51,554 nucleotides of DNA from CAZRIZ01 sp964625885 (GCA_964625885.1 CAZVBM010000005.1:1-51554), one strand, 5' to 3'; shown: positions 24,217 to 34,360, counted from the stretch's first letter. A program made the numbers and translations. The notes: generated by a model not told the origin, from the letters alone.

Positions 24217-27200
24217 CTATCTACCTACATAATTATAGAGAGCGTCTATTTGGTGTCCAACGCCAGGTACAATAGTTATGCTAGCGTTGGGGTGAGAGGA
24301 TAATTTTTGATAATCTGCCTTTGCTCGTTCTAAGAATTTACCATCACTTGAGCCAACGTAAAATCTTACACTACCGAGACGACCAGTTCGTAATAAATCA
24401 AGTAGCTTATCGGCTTTATTGAGGCCTCCTTTACCGGTGTCACAGCCGAATAGTCTTATAGTACTGAACTGTCTTCTAACATTTCCACTGGCGACGACCG
24501 CGGCAAGGCCTTGTCCGCCAGCGCTAAAACCATCACCATATAGACCAGCGACGTTATAGCCTTTTAAGGCTAAAATGGGAAATGTGGCATTGATAGTGTT
24601 GACAACAGCAGCGGTGTTCCAAAGACTATCGGTTTTTGTCGGTACTAATACGATTTGATTACTACCAGATTCTTTAACTATCCTTGGTAAACCATATTTA
24701 AGGACGCCTTCACCAGTTTCACCTGATCCAGCAAGATATACTTTCATATTGGCATTTTTATTTTCTGGTAAATAAATATAGGCATTAATTCCGTCTAGCT
24801 TTTGAAATGTGCCTGGTGTCCCGGTAGCTCCTGGCTTAGCGGGTTTTACACTTGTAACATGAACTTCAGGCATATATTTGAGTTCACAGCCTCCAGTTTC
24901 TATGCGACTACGGATGGTTTCGTTAACTCGTATCTTCATGGTCATAGTTATGGTGCTGGAGCTATTGGTCTCTTGTTTAGCGGTTACACCCCAGGTAATC
25001 GGTCGTTTTGGCCAGTCAACCATGGTACAGCTCTTACCTGGTTTGAATGTGGTTTTACAAAACTCATATTCGCCTTCGTCACAGTCAGCTTTATCTACAT
25101 CTCGAAAAGTTCCAAAATAGTTATTCCAGACGTTATAATCAGAACCAGCAGAAATTATGTTCTTGTAAATGATATCGGCGTTGTTATTTGTTTCTTCATT
25201 AATATAGGTTCGTAACTTAAGGCTTTCGCCGACGCTTAGAGATATTTTTGGCGGAGTATCTTTCTTACCACCCTGAAATCCTCGAAAATGTTTGTTTTTA
25301 CCAACTAACTCGGTGCACCACTCATTTAGGGCTAGTTTAGATTTAACTTGTTCACAACTACCTTCTCGCCACCCTCCCTCGACGTCGCCTTGGCTATTAC
25401 CGTCTGGAACTTCACCACTAACACTTCCCCCACTTCCGCCACCACCAGTGCTTTGCTCAATTTGGCATAATCCTAGCTTAATACCTAAGCTAGAACTGGC
25501 AAGTCCAGACGGTCCACTACCAGTACTACCGCCACCAGACCCGCTGTCGCCAGTGGTTTCGGCACCACCACATTGAGCTGCCCATTCGTTACCACCATTG
25601 TATTTACCAAAATGGAAATAACGGGTTCCGGGGCGGCCAAAGTCGATAATTTGGCCATTGGCGGAGTCAAAGATTAATAAGTCGGATTCTTGCAGGTCAT
25701 CGGCAGACTGAACTCGTTTATCAAAACCGATTACGGTGACGAAATGGCGACCACGATTGCTTTCGGGGTTGTCTTTTTGGCTAGCTCGGATTCTACAGGC
25801 ATTACCAGATGTAACAGCGTTGTAAATGTCACGCAAGATATCGCGTCTTGAAGGGTCATTGGCGTAGTCGGAAGTTTGTAATGGATATAGCTTCTGTTTA
25901 TTTAGTTGTTTGCCAGCTGGACAGTTACCACTGCCATAATTCTCTATCGCGCTAACATTCATGTTCTCAAAGTTTTCACCAAAGCAGCCTTGCATACCAC
26001 GGGCGTGATGAACTGCAAATCGGTCACAGGCACTCTGATAGAAAATTTGTGTTCCGCCGTCCATAAAGAATTCGTCGCTTTTAAAGGCACCTTGATACAA
26101 TCCGCTTCTTCTAACTTTCGCCCGCATTTTGAAAATATCTTCTTTACTTCTGACTAAGACGTATTCATCAAGCATAGAGTCTTCGATTTTACGACTTGGC
26201 CCAACCTCTCGTGCTTCACTAGGACTAGTCGATCCGTAGCCTTCATCTTTTAAGATATTAATACTACGTTCGTCAGTGAATAATAAGGCAAACATAACTC
26301 GTTTACCATTGGTAGTATAATCATCTGGGGTTATGCTCGCTAAATCTCTGCCGTTTGCACTGGGTTCAATTAGACTCTCACTAGTTAAGATACAATCTTC
26401 TCCAGCCGATAGCGTACCATCATTACTGGCGATAGTTTTACTAAATTCGTTTATATCTTCTTCACCGGCCTCTTGGCTGAATATTGAGCCATAGGGGGTT
26501 TGACCGCGGTTAACACAATTCTTATAATAGTTAAATAGTGGGTTTTTTTTGTTTTGAATTATGCCACAGTCCTGAATTGCCAGTTGGTCATTACCAAATT
26601 TAAACTTACTAAAGAATAAATTAACCATATCTGGAGTAAAATACTCGCCTACGTATCCTTCGGGTGATGTGTTACCTTTAGTGTCAGCCACCATCATACT
26701 GGGCAGATCCAGAAGACCAGCTAATTCTGCTCCGCTTTTGTCAAATAAGGCGCCAATTGGTATGCCGTGTATCGGATTGCAATATATATCAAAGGCCGCT
26801 TTGTACTCCACTCCGTTTTCTGATTTCCACTTTAAGTCTTGATAGTCGGCATCAGGGCACTGATCAAGTGCGAGGCTATCACTGGCGTAAGCCATTGCCT
26901 CGCTAGACGGAAGAATTGAATTGATTGAACTGTGAGCGAAGCTAAATAAGCTCTTGATTTTACCCATGGTGGTGGCAGCTTTAGACCTGTAGGGCCAGGC
27001 TTTATAGATAATACTACCTAGAAAAGTATAAGGGCTTGATACATCAAATGGGCTCTTCTCAGCTCGTTCATCAGCTGCGTGTTGAGCAACCATGTGACGG
27101 CGATAGGTAGCGGCCTGAAGAGCGGCGCTTTTATCTAGTAGCCCGCCACCACTGCTAGAGGCAACGTCAGTAAGAAGCGCTCCACTTCCAGAGACAACTG

Positions 27201-28818
27201 CCTCTCCTGCTTCACCACCTTTTGTATCAGACGATACGCTAATTCCGGCTACGGTGGAGGCGTAAGCATCGCTGATTAATCGCGATATCTCGTCAATTGC
27301 AAAACTAAGTCCAACACCAACTATTATATTAGGTATAGCGCTGACCAATAGTGATCCTAGCGCAGCCATGGAAGTTACACCAATTGGCGGAAACAAGACG
27401 GCTATGGTTGCTAGAACTACGGCAGCCCCAATAGAAGCGATGCTTGTCCAAACTCCAATTTTATTCTTAACTGCAAAGTTACAAGTACTGACCACTATGT
27501 TGTTTTTCTTGAGCTGCGATATTAACCCAGCTAAGGCTCCAGTTGAAGCGTTTTGGTACTTTGTGGCGTTTGGATTTTCAACCTGATTGATCTCCCCGTT
27601 TAGAACGCCTTGCGAAGCATAGATAAAGCCAGTTGAGTCGAGGGCGGTTGAAATGGTAGTTTCGCCAGATGGTAATTTGGTTGGAACCATTGACAGAAGA
27701 ATATTGCCAATGTGGGAAACTAGCTCCTCTGAGGCGACGCCTGCTTTGATTGAGTCAGCGGCCTCTAAAAATATATAAGCAAAGCGAATTAACTGCTGCT
27801 TGTTGAAAATCTTTGCAAACGAGTTGGCTAATATAGCGGTGTTGTAGATACTGCAGATTGTGTTTATACTTTCACCAGCATCAGCTAATGTACCAATTGT
27901 TCTAGCCATAGTTGAAGCAAACTTCGTACTAATTTGTTTTCGACGGAATTTGGGTTTTGAATCGATAGGGTCTGCGTCCAATGTGTCGATAATGGTTTTT
28001 TCGGCGTTTTCGATGCCATCCTGGGTCTTTATGATCTTTTTCTCGGGGTCTATTTTAGCAAGTGGATCCTCTAAATCTACTTTGGTCTTGCCGTTTACAA
28101 TATCATCGATTGAATCGTCGGCAGTTTCACTAAACTGCTTACCTTTAATTAGTTTCTTAATTTTTAGGCCAGTAACTTTAAATTTACTTTTAACCTTAGT
28201 GGCAACGCTATCAAACATTCGCCCAAGCTGTCCGCGACTAGCATGATTAACGGTTTTACGAAAACTTCTATCTTGGTAATATTTAGCTTGGAAATCGTCA
28301 ACGCTTAAAGTTTTACCATCGTACTTCATAAAACTAGAACCATCAGCGTTCTTACCAACTTCAATACCATCCTTTTTGAAGCGCTTAATAACGTTTGGTT
28401 CTGGGTTAAATATTCGATCTTGCCTAAGAGTGAGCGCTTCGACTGTATCGGCAACTTTAACAGCCGCACTTCTACCTAGCTGAAGCCAAATAGTTTGTTT
28501 AATACGTTCAGGCATGAAATCTTCCTGATAATTAAAACTACCACTAATTGCTTCAGCAAAGTGATTAATGGCAATAGCCGGGGTCATGGTGACAGAAAAC
28601 CCAATGATGATAATTGCTAAAATAAGCGCTACTAAACCAACCGGACCAAACTTCTTGGCTAAGCCGCCTTTTCGGGGAGCAGCTTCCTTGGAGTTCTGAC
28701 TGTAATTCAGGGCCTGATTTTCATCTTCGTTTGAGCTGTTGTCTTCCAGCTCCGGAGAGTGCTCTCTTTCGGAGAGGTTGTCTAAATCGTCCTGTAGCTT
28801 GTCGTCTGTATTATCCAT
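24217..28818 (-). CDS. Giant membrane-anchored surface protein: papain-like cysteine hydrolase + alpha/beta-hydrolase domains
   Basis: 1533 aa. The acidic cytoplasmic N-tail (about 1-55) is followed by a membrane helix (about 58-80), a long helical region, and two further hydrophobic stretches in the middle ('AAVVLATIAVLFPPIGV' and the next about 25 residues). The papain-like domain has Cys931 ('YQSACDRFAVHHARG'), His1025 ('NRGRHFVTVIGF') and Asp1051 ('LLIFDSANG'). A Gly/Ser linker (about 1091-1145), a Cys-rich beta region, and a C-terminal alpha/beta-hydrolase follow. The last has nucleophile elbow 'GDGFSAGGQG' (Ser1432), Asp1492 ('SSDGKF') and His1522 ('GVGHQID'). It is the longest gene here and a paralogue of the 929-aa protein, which lacks the esterase-like domain. 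Confidence 0.82.
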   Translation of the reverse strand: MDNTDDKLQDDLDNLSEREHSPELEDNSSNEDENQALNYSQNSKEAAPRKGGLAKKFGPVGLVALILAIIIIGFSVTMTPAIAINHFAEAISGSFNYQEDFMPERIKQTIWLQLGRSAAVKVADTVEALTLRQDRIFNPEPNVIKRFKKDGIEVGKNADGSSFMKYDGKTLSVDDFQAKYYQDRSFRKTVNHASRGQLGRMFDSVATKVKSKFKVTGLKIKKLIKGKQFSETADDSIDDIVNGKTKVDLEDPLAKIDPEKKIIKTQDGIENAEKTIIDTLDADPIDSKPKFRRKQISTKFASTMARTIGTLADAGESINTICSIYNTAILANSFAKIFNKQQLIRFAYIFLEAADSIKAGVASEELVSHIGNILLSMVPTKLPSGETTISTALDSTGFIYASQGVLNGEINQVENPNATKYQNASTGALAGLISQLKKNNIVVSTCNFAVKNKIGVWTSIASIGAAVVLATIAVLFPPIGVTSMAALGSLLVSAIPNIIVGVGLSFAIDEISRLISDAYASTVAGISVSSDTKGGEAGEAVVSGSGALLTDVASSSGGGLLDKSAALQAATYRRHMVAQHAADERAEKSPFDVSSPYTFLGSIIYKAWPYRSKAATTMGKIKSLFSFAHSSINSILPSSEAMAYASDSLALDQCPDADYQDLKWKSENGVEYKAAFDIYCNPIHGIPIGALFDKSGAELAGLLDLPSMMVADTKGNTSPEGYVGEYFTPDMVNLFFSKFKFGNDQLAIQDCGIIQNKKNPLFNYYKNCVNRGQTPYGSIFSQEAGEEDINEFSKTIASNDGTLSAGEDCILTSESLIEPSANGRDLASITPDDYTTNGKRVMFALLFTDERSINILKDEGYGSTSPSEAREVGPSRKIEDSMLDEYVLVRSKEDIFKMRAKVRRSGLYQGAFKSDEFFMDGGTQIFYQSACDRFAVHHARGMQGCFGENFENMNVSAIENYGSGNCPAGKQLNKQKLYPLQTSDYANDPSRRDILRDIYNAVTSGNACRIRASQKDNPESNRGRHFVTVIGFDKRVQSADDLQESDLLIFDSANGQIIDFGRPGTRYFHFGKYNGGNEWAAQCGGAETTGDSGSGGGSTGSGPSGLASSSLGIKLGLCQIEQSTGGGGSGGSVSGEVPDGNSQGDVEGGWREGSCEQVKSKLALNEWCTELVGKNKHFRGFQGGKKDTPPKISLSVGESLKLRTYINEETNNNADIIYKNIISAGSDYNVWNNYFGTFRDVDKADCDEGEYEFCKTTFKPGKSCTMVDWPKRPITWGVTAKQETNSSSTITMTMKIRVNETIRSRIETGGCELKYMPEVHVTSVKPAKPGATGTPGTFQKLDGINAYIYLPENKNANMKVYLAGSGETGEGVLKYGLPRIVKESGSNQIVLVPTKTDSLWNTAAVVNTINATFPILALKGYNVAGLYGDGFSAGGQGLAAVVASGNVRRQFSTIRLFGCDTGKGGLNKADKLLDLLRTGRLGSVRFYVGSSDGKFLERAKADYQKLSSHPNASITIVPGVGHQIDALYNYVGR

Positions 28819-28831
28819 AAGCGTTTACCTT

Positions 28832-28840
28832 ATTATATCA
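28832..28840 (-). promoter_or_regulatory. Extended -10 (TGATATAAT) for the 1533-aa gene
   Basis: TGA-TATAAT on the minus strand ends 13 nt before the ATG at 28818, so the leader would be about 6-7 nt. It lies in the 33-bp gap after the last VirB6-like gene, giving the surface enzyme its own promoter. Confidence 0.5.
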
Positions 28841-28851
28841 AATACTATAGA

Positions 28852-31800
28852 TTATGGACCCCATAACCTATGGCCAAGATCATTCTCAAAGAATGAGCGA
28901 GCCTCGCTTTTAGCTGGTATGTTTTCTCTCACTTCTTCAGCGAACGGTTTGTTTGTAGCAACTAAATCTTGAATAGCGTCGCGAGAGTAGCCGGAAGATT
29001 TAATGATATCGTTTCCGTAGTATGAGCCAGCCCTGGTGTTGGCATCATTATTAGTGTCGATGCCAGTAAATTTACTATAATTTATACCACCAGATCCAAC
29101 CATTGCCCTTTGAACAACTTTGGAGTAGCCAGCTTTTATGTCAGCTTCGCTCGGTGGGGATCCTGGTGTAGAGCTAGAAGCGATAGTTCTATTAAAGCCG
29201 TCTACAACTTGTTGATGAGGGTCATTGGCTGAACGAGTAAATTGGTATGTTCCTTGAGTGTTAAGCCTGGCGTGCTTAAGCAGGGCCATCACTTCAGTTC
29301 GGCCATTGTCACGATAAGTGGTGGCGACTTCGTCCATAATTACAGCTAGCTTTTCTGGCTCAACTTGATGACTAAGTTTGTTGGCGGCAATCAGAATGTC
29401 TTCAAAATAACCCTTGCCCTCTTCAGCAGCGGTTAGCATAGCTGCCATTATGTCATCGGGACGATATTCACCACCGGCGTTAAAGACGCGAATTTGATTG
29501 ACATTATCCTCACCATTAATTGGGTTGTTATTGGGATCGGTATACTTCTTGTCCCTAATATTCTTTAGCCACTCCTGATCAACTTGAGCGTTTAAGTCGA
29601 GATCGCGAAATATAGCGGTACCGGGAATTCGAAAACGACCAAGCTTTTGGGCCATCTTGAAAGAGCGAATCTTCTTTCGTTGTGCTCTGTGAGCTTTAGT
29701 GGAGGTAACTAGTTTGGTTTTTTCTGTAGCCTTTTGGGCTTGTCCCGATAGCTTCTGGGTAAGGTTATTAAGTTGGCTACCGATAAACGGTAAATTCTGG
29801 ATTGATTTTTTCATGGCCGCAGGAATAAGGGTTAAAGGTAAGAACAAGAAATAGGTTGAAAGTATACTAAATAATGAGGATGACATTCCGCCAGGAGTAT
29901 AGTTGGCGGTTGATACAATACCGTAAACTAAGTTGCCTACCCCAAAAGCTAAACTAATCATTGGATAGGCTATTAGAATACTGAATAAGATCTTCCACCA
30001 TCGTTTACTAAGCGCTTCAGTAGCTGATGTTGCTGCCAAGGCAAAAACAATTGGTGCACTAAGAATTAATACAACAATAAAGACTTGTCTTAGGGCCAAA
30101 ATTAGTAAAGACATAATAGCTGTAACTAAAGCGGCTATAACAGTGGGTGCCAACACGATTAAGTTCAAAACCACAATCATAAACCCAGCAGCTGCTAGTG
30201 CAGCAAAGGTAATTTGAGCCCAAACTGAGCCATTGCTTTGTCCGGCTAATCCGTCAGTGACCGGTACTTGTAATAGAGAATTAGCTCCTGATTTTAGCAG
30301 ATCATAAATTCCAGCACCGATTAAGTTGCTTAGGTCTACTACAACTTGACAAATAGTAAAGGATAGATTTATTAGAACGGCGGCTACGATAATTTTTGGT
30401 AAATTACGTTTCAGGCCCCATTTATCAATTTGCCAACCAGTAACCTGTGACATAACTACAAGTAGTAGCATAATTGAGAGAACTATGTTGGCAACATCAC
30501 GAAAAGTTGACCAGGCGGTGTAGAGATTATGTCCGACGCTACCACCTTCTGGATTTAATAATTCAGCTGGAAATTCTAGAAACGATTCAACGAGATAGAA
30601 AGCGCTGTCTGATAAGTGAGCAACGAAATTAGTAAAGGTGCAGATTATTGATGAGAAACCGGTGAAGAAACAGGTGCTTTTGGGCTCTTGTTTGGGATGA
30701 AATGTTACGGAGTTGCCACCAATATTGTGTGATAAGTCGCTGCCGTAGTTCATTAGCAACTTTTCTTCCTCAGTTAATGGGAGCCATTTAGGGCCATCAC
30801 TAACTTTAGTGCTAGTATTTATAAAATACTCCGCTTCAGTTTCATAATCAGTTTGTTTAAGGATGGCGACTAATGTAGCGCAAGATGGCTTATCGGACTT
30901 AGTTGGTAGGCCATAAATTTCATTACAAGCTTCTTTGTTTTGCTCAACATCGGTGTTGGTTTGGCCACCACCGTCTCCATCAAGGTTTAATTCGGAATAG
31001 CAACTTTTAATGGCGTTTTGAATATTTAGCAGAAACCTATTAGCAATGCCGCTACCTATGGTTAAGTTGTCATAAATGTCACTATCAAACTCCCTCTTGA
31101 GTAGACCTAGTCTATCGTCCCAGGCGTAGGTGTAAGAGTGTTCAGCTATCATGGTTGTTAGTTCGAGTTTGGATATACCAGTACACTCTGTAGTAAGCAG
31201 AAAAGTGGTCGTTAGCCCATTTTTAATGCAGGCAGCGGCACTACTCCCTATGTGTTCTTTATATTTAGCCATGAAGGTCTTGTGAAACGATTTGATTTCA
31301 GAGTCAACTTGAGCTTTATTTTTCTCATATTCTGTTTGAATTTCCCAGCCCCCGGGCTGTTTAATGTGTTCACTCCAAGCCTTAGCCAATAAGTTTTCAT
31401 CTAGCTTCTTGTCAAAACATACCGGGGCTGTTTCGACTGTATTAGTTTGTTGTTGTGAAATCCCCGCTTTACAATCTTCAGCATCGGCGATGCGTTTATT
31501 AACTTGCTCGCCGAGTAAATCTATTCGACTCAACAGAATTGCTCGGTCGTTGGCGACCTTGTCACGAGGAACGCTAACACTCGAGTCTCCAGATTGTACA
31601 CAGTCTCGCATGGCGTAGTTAATGACATTAGTGTACATATTCTTGTATTCAATCAGGGTTCTTACATAAGGTGTATACCCATAGCCATCAACTTCCCTGC
31701 TAGACTCATTATTGGCTATGGGTCTGTAATCCTTATCGGCATCGCCTTTGTTGAACCCAAATATAGCAGCGCTGTCGCTGTCTAACAGATTTACTCCAGG

Positions 31801-32478
31801 TACAAATATTATTGGAAGTTCTTTCCTGGTAATTTTGTTATCAGAAGCTGATGGCAATACGGTGTTGACTTTGAGGTACTTGGGGCCAAGGCCGAACGTA
31901 ATAGTGTCTGCAATGCCACTCTTATCAACATAACGATATATATGTGATGTGTCGTCGTCTTTAGTAATAGTCGCTTTCATTGGTATTTCTGCGTTAGCTT
32001 CATACTCGTAATTAGGATTGTCTTCATTTGATACGTAGCGTAGAGCTGTTTCCGTTGTATCATCGCGGGCTAAATTAGCATTAAGTGCAATAATATAATT
32101 CAATCGAGCGTAGTCGCTGGCGTGCAGATGGCTGCAGCGATTAACAAGAAACAGCCTGGGGCTACCACTATCTGATAGCTTGTCTTCTTGCAAGATTGTT
32201 GGGTCGTATGGTCGGCTGCCTAGACAGCCATTTTCCTGTTCGCTAATAATAGGTAGGATATAGTTGGAATAATAAGCTATCTGCTTGGCTTCATCTCCCG
32301 GGCTGAGCGCGGGGCCTTCTTTTGTATAGTCGGAGGCTTTGAATGGTCGGAAGGTCTTATTCGTGTTGCCGGCACTAACTAAACTAACTCGTAAAAAGTT
32401 AAAGATGATGATTCCTGCTATGGTCAATATACCTAGAAAAGAGTTGATTACGGTTGATCTAGAATTATTCTTTAACAT
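28852..32478 (-). CDS. VirB6/TrbL-like polytopic T4SS protein with large ectodomain (paralogue 1 of 5)
   Basis: 1208 aa. An N-terminal hydrophobic segment (about 13-35) is followed by an extracytoplasmic domain of about 580 residues. Then comes a membrane region (about 640-940) opening with 'FRDVANIVLSIMLLLVVMSQ', 'PKIIVAAVLINLSFTICQVV' and 'VDLSNLIGAGIYDLL', the pattern shared by all five. A hydrophilic tail of about 270 residues ends the protein. The ectodomain carries 'SIANRF'- and 'CNEIYGLPT'-like segments seen also in the two papain-domain proteins. VirB6 proteins form the inner-membrane channel of T4SSs. The start lies 1 nt after the upstream stop, so translation is coupled. Confidence 0.82.
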   Translation of the reverse strand: MLKNNSRSTVINSFLGILTIAGIIIFNFLRVSLVSAGNTNKTFRPFKASDYTKEGPALSPGDEAKQIAYYSNYILPIISEQENGCLGSRPYDPTILQEDKLSDSGSPRLFLVNRCSHLHASDYARLNYIIALNANLARDDTTETALRYVSNEDNPNYEYEANAEIPMKATITKDDDTSHIYRYVDKSGIADTITFGLGPKYLKVNTVLPSASDNKITRKELPIIFVPGVNLLDSDSAAIFGFNKGDADKDYRPIANNESSREVDGYGYTPYVRTLIEYKNMYTNVINYAMRDCVQSGDSSVSVPRDKVANDRAILLSRIDLLGEQVNKRIADAEDCKAGISQQQTNTVETAPVCFDKKLDENLLAKAWSEHIKQPGGWEIQTEYEKNKAQVDSEIKSFHKTFMAKYKEHIGSSAAACIKNGLTTTFLLTTECTGISKLELTTMIAEHSYTYAWDDRLGLLKREFDSDIYDNLTIGSGIANRFLLNIQNAIKSCYSELNLDGDGGGQTNTDVEQNKEACNEIYGLPTKSDKPSCATLVAILKQTDYETEAEYFINTSTKVSDGPKWLPLTEEEKLLMNYGSDLSHNIGGNSVTFHPKQEPKSTCFFTGFSSIICTFTNFVAHLSDSAFYLVESFLEFPAELLNPEGGSVGHNLYTAWSTFRDVANIVLSIMLLLVVMSQVTGWQIDKWGLKRNLPKIIVAAVLINLSFTICQVVVDLSNLIGAGIYDLLKSGANSLLQVPVTDGLAGQSNGSVWAQITFAALAAAGFMIVVLNLIVLAPTVIAALVTAIMSLLILALRQVFIVVLILSAPIVFALAATSATEALSKRWWKILFSILIAYPMISLAFGVGNLVYGIVSTANYTPGGMSSSLFSILSTYFLFLPLTLIPAAMKKSIQNLPFIGSQLNNLTQKLSGQAQKATEKTKLVTSTKAHRAQRKKIRSFKMAQKLGRFRIPGTAIFRDLDLNAQVDQEWLKNIRDKKYTDPNNNPINGEDNVNQIRVFNAGGEYRPDDIMAAMLTAAEEGKGYFEDILIAANKLSHQVEPEKLAVIMDEVATTYRDNGRTEVMALLKHARLNTQGTYQFTRSANDPHQQVVDGFNRTIASSSTPGSPPSEADIKAGYSKVVQRAMVGSGGINYSKFTGIDTNNDANTRAGSYYGNDIIKSSGYSRDAIQDLVATNKPFAEEVRENIPAKSEARSFFENDLGHRLWGP

Positions 32479-32479
32479 A

Positions 32480-34360
32480 TTACCTTATAATATCGCTTAG
32501 TGTGGATCTTGCTCCGGCTGAAGCATTAAAGCCACCACCGATGATATTGTCGGTGTTACTCTTAAAGTCTGAATCGTTATTATATAAATATTTGATTTGT
32601 CCACCAACCATATTTAATGATTCTGGTGAGGCGTTAGCAATCTCACTGGGTGTAGCGTCATTTCTTAAGTAGCTAGCGTATACACCCGATGACGTATCCA
32701 GTTTAGCTGAATTAGTGCGGTTAGCATGATTATAGGCGGCCGTCATGGCAATATTGTTTGCTGCTCGGCTATTAGCTTCACTTCTCTGGTTGCTTCTTCT
32801 AACTTGTTGAGGCGATATGCTACTATAGCCCAGGGCGGCATTATTTAGGTCTTTAGCCATCTCTGGGTTTGAATCAGGCTTTTTAGATAAGGCCTCATTT
32901 GCTGCTAAATACATCTTACCGAAGTCACCACCGTTGGCAGCCAATACATCCTGAGCATGTTTAGATAATTGTTTCTTTTTATCTGAATCGTTCATAAATG
33001 ATTTAGAGTTCCAGATAGAGTCTATGTCATTTTGGTCCAACTGCCTTGCCATAGCCTGAACATCTTTCTCTTGCTGCAACTCCAATTCGTTTAAGTGAGC
33101 TCGACCGTATTTGTTCTTGCTGGCTATCCAGGCAGTAGGATGTTTAAGTACGTCGCCAAAGCGGGCACCCTCCCTCCCAGCTTTTAGAGCTTCAGTTCGT
33201 CTTTTTTGTTGCCAACGACCAGAAGCCAGTTGATTAAACTTATTATTCTTAGCGAAACTACTACCCCAACTCTGAAGTTTGCCGAGATATTTATTAGCGG
33301 CTTGGCCAACTAAAGGGATTTTAGCTACTGAATTTCTTATGGTTGACGGCACTAGAACTAAAGGCAGTATTGGCAAAAGGTTGCCTAAGAAAAGTAATAG
33401 TGGGTCACTGTTACCACCACCACCCGCCGTTACAATAATGTCGCCAGCTAAGCGGCCAGCTCCAAACATTAAAGCAATGATTGGGTAAGTTAAAACGATA
33501 GTTTGCAGAGCGGATTTCCAGACGTCGAAGGCTTTCTTAGTACCAGGTAATAGCATAGCAGCAAAAGCAATTGGAGAAAGGACGGCAATCATAATTATGG
33601 CGGCTTGTCGCAGGAGCATTAGTACGAGGGCCGTTAAAACAATCATTAGAACAGTGAAGATAATTGGTATTATAAAAGTTACAATTGGTGCAAAACGATT
33701 AACTATGAGTGCGCTAACTGCTGCAAAGATAACTCCCCCAGCAGCGCCGGCGGCGAATTCTAGGCCATCCTGTTGAATAGTTTGTATTTTAGTAATTGAG
33801 TCGAAAGTTTCAATGATTGAATTGCCAACAATATTACTAATATCAACCGCTAACAAAGTTATTATAAAAGATAGATTAATTAAAACGACAGCAACAATAA
33901 TCTTGGGCGCCATTTTTTTAATTTGATAGTCGTTTAAGCCAAAGCCGGTAACATAAGAAGCTACCACTAGGAGTATAATGATAATCATAATAACATTAGC
34001 AATGTTTCGAAAAGCTTCCCATAATTGTCTAGTGTTAGATTGACCTTCACTAGATGATTTACCGGTCAATAGTTGTGGCTCGATTTTAAGCATACCTTGG
34101 AGAACAGAGTAAGAACGGTCTGTAGCGGCAGTACCAATGTCAAGTAGTCGACAAAATATCCAACCAAGACCTTCCATGGGACAGTTAGCAATTTTAATAT
34201 CGCCGACGTTAGAGTTAAGAGTTGTGGCATTGGTGCGGTCTGAAATTGATAGTGGGACTAATAAACTAGATAAGATTATTATCACCACCAAAATAACCTT
34301 GTTTTTCATATCTTTATTATGCTTGAGCTTCATTATTTTTTCAAATTGCATCACTATCAC
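32480..34360 (-). CDS. VirB6/TrbL-like polytopic T4SS protein (paralogue 2 of 5, short ectodomain)
   Basis: 626 aa with the GTG start at 34360; ATG codons at 34351, 34333 and 34309 are alternatives. The last gives a clean signal peptide, 'MKNKVILVVIIILSSLLVPL', so it may be the true start. It is the smallest paralogue, with only about 60 ectodomain residues, including 'CPMEGLGWIFCRLL', before the core: 'FRNIANVIMIIIILLVVASY', 'PKIIVAVVLINLSFIITLL' and 'VDISNIVGNSIIETF'. A cytoplasmic helical tail of about 260 residues rich in Gln, Asn and Ala follows. Being the most compact, it may represent the ancestral channel form. Confidence 0.82.
   Translation of the reverse strand: MIVMQFEKIMKLKHNKDMKNKVILVVIIILSSLLVPLSISDRTNATTLNSNVGDIKIANCPMEGLGWIFCRLLDIGTAATDRSYSVLQGMLKIEPQLLTGKSSSEGQSNTRQLWEAFRNIANVIMIIIILLVVASYVTGFGLNDYQIKKMAPKIIVAVVLINLSFIITLLAVDISNIVGNSIIETFDSITKIQTIQQDGLEFAAGAAGGVIFAAVSALIVNRFAPIVTFIIPIIFTVLMIVLTALVLMLLRQAAIIMIAVLSPIAFAAMLLPGTKKAFDVWKSALQTIVLTYPIIALMFGAGRLAGDIIVTAGGGGNSDPLLLFLGNLLPILPLVLVPSTIRNSVAKIPLVGQAANKYLGKLQSWGSSFAKNNKFNQLASGRWQQKRRTEALKAGREGARFGDVLKHPTAWIASKNKYGRAHLNELELQQEKDVQAMARQLDQNDIDSIWNSKSFMNDSDKKKQLSKHAQDVLAANGGDFGKMYLAANEALSKKPDSNPEMAKDLNNAALGYSSISPQQVRRSNQRSEANSRAANNIAMTAAYNHANRTNSAKLDTSSGVYASYLRNDATPSEIANASPESLNMVGGQIKYLYNNDSDFKSNTDNIIGGGFNASAGARSTLSDIIR

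Noticed and set aside
24802..25215. 137-codon plus-strand open frame opposite the 1533-aa gene
   Set aside because: Lies opposite the linker and hydrolase domain, which have clear motifs in the minus frame; no independent evidence.
27860..28246. 128-codon plus-strand open frame within the 1533-aa gene
   Set aside because: Antisense shadow of the long gene; no promoter, Shine-Dalgarno or recognisable protein features.
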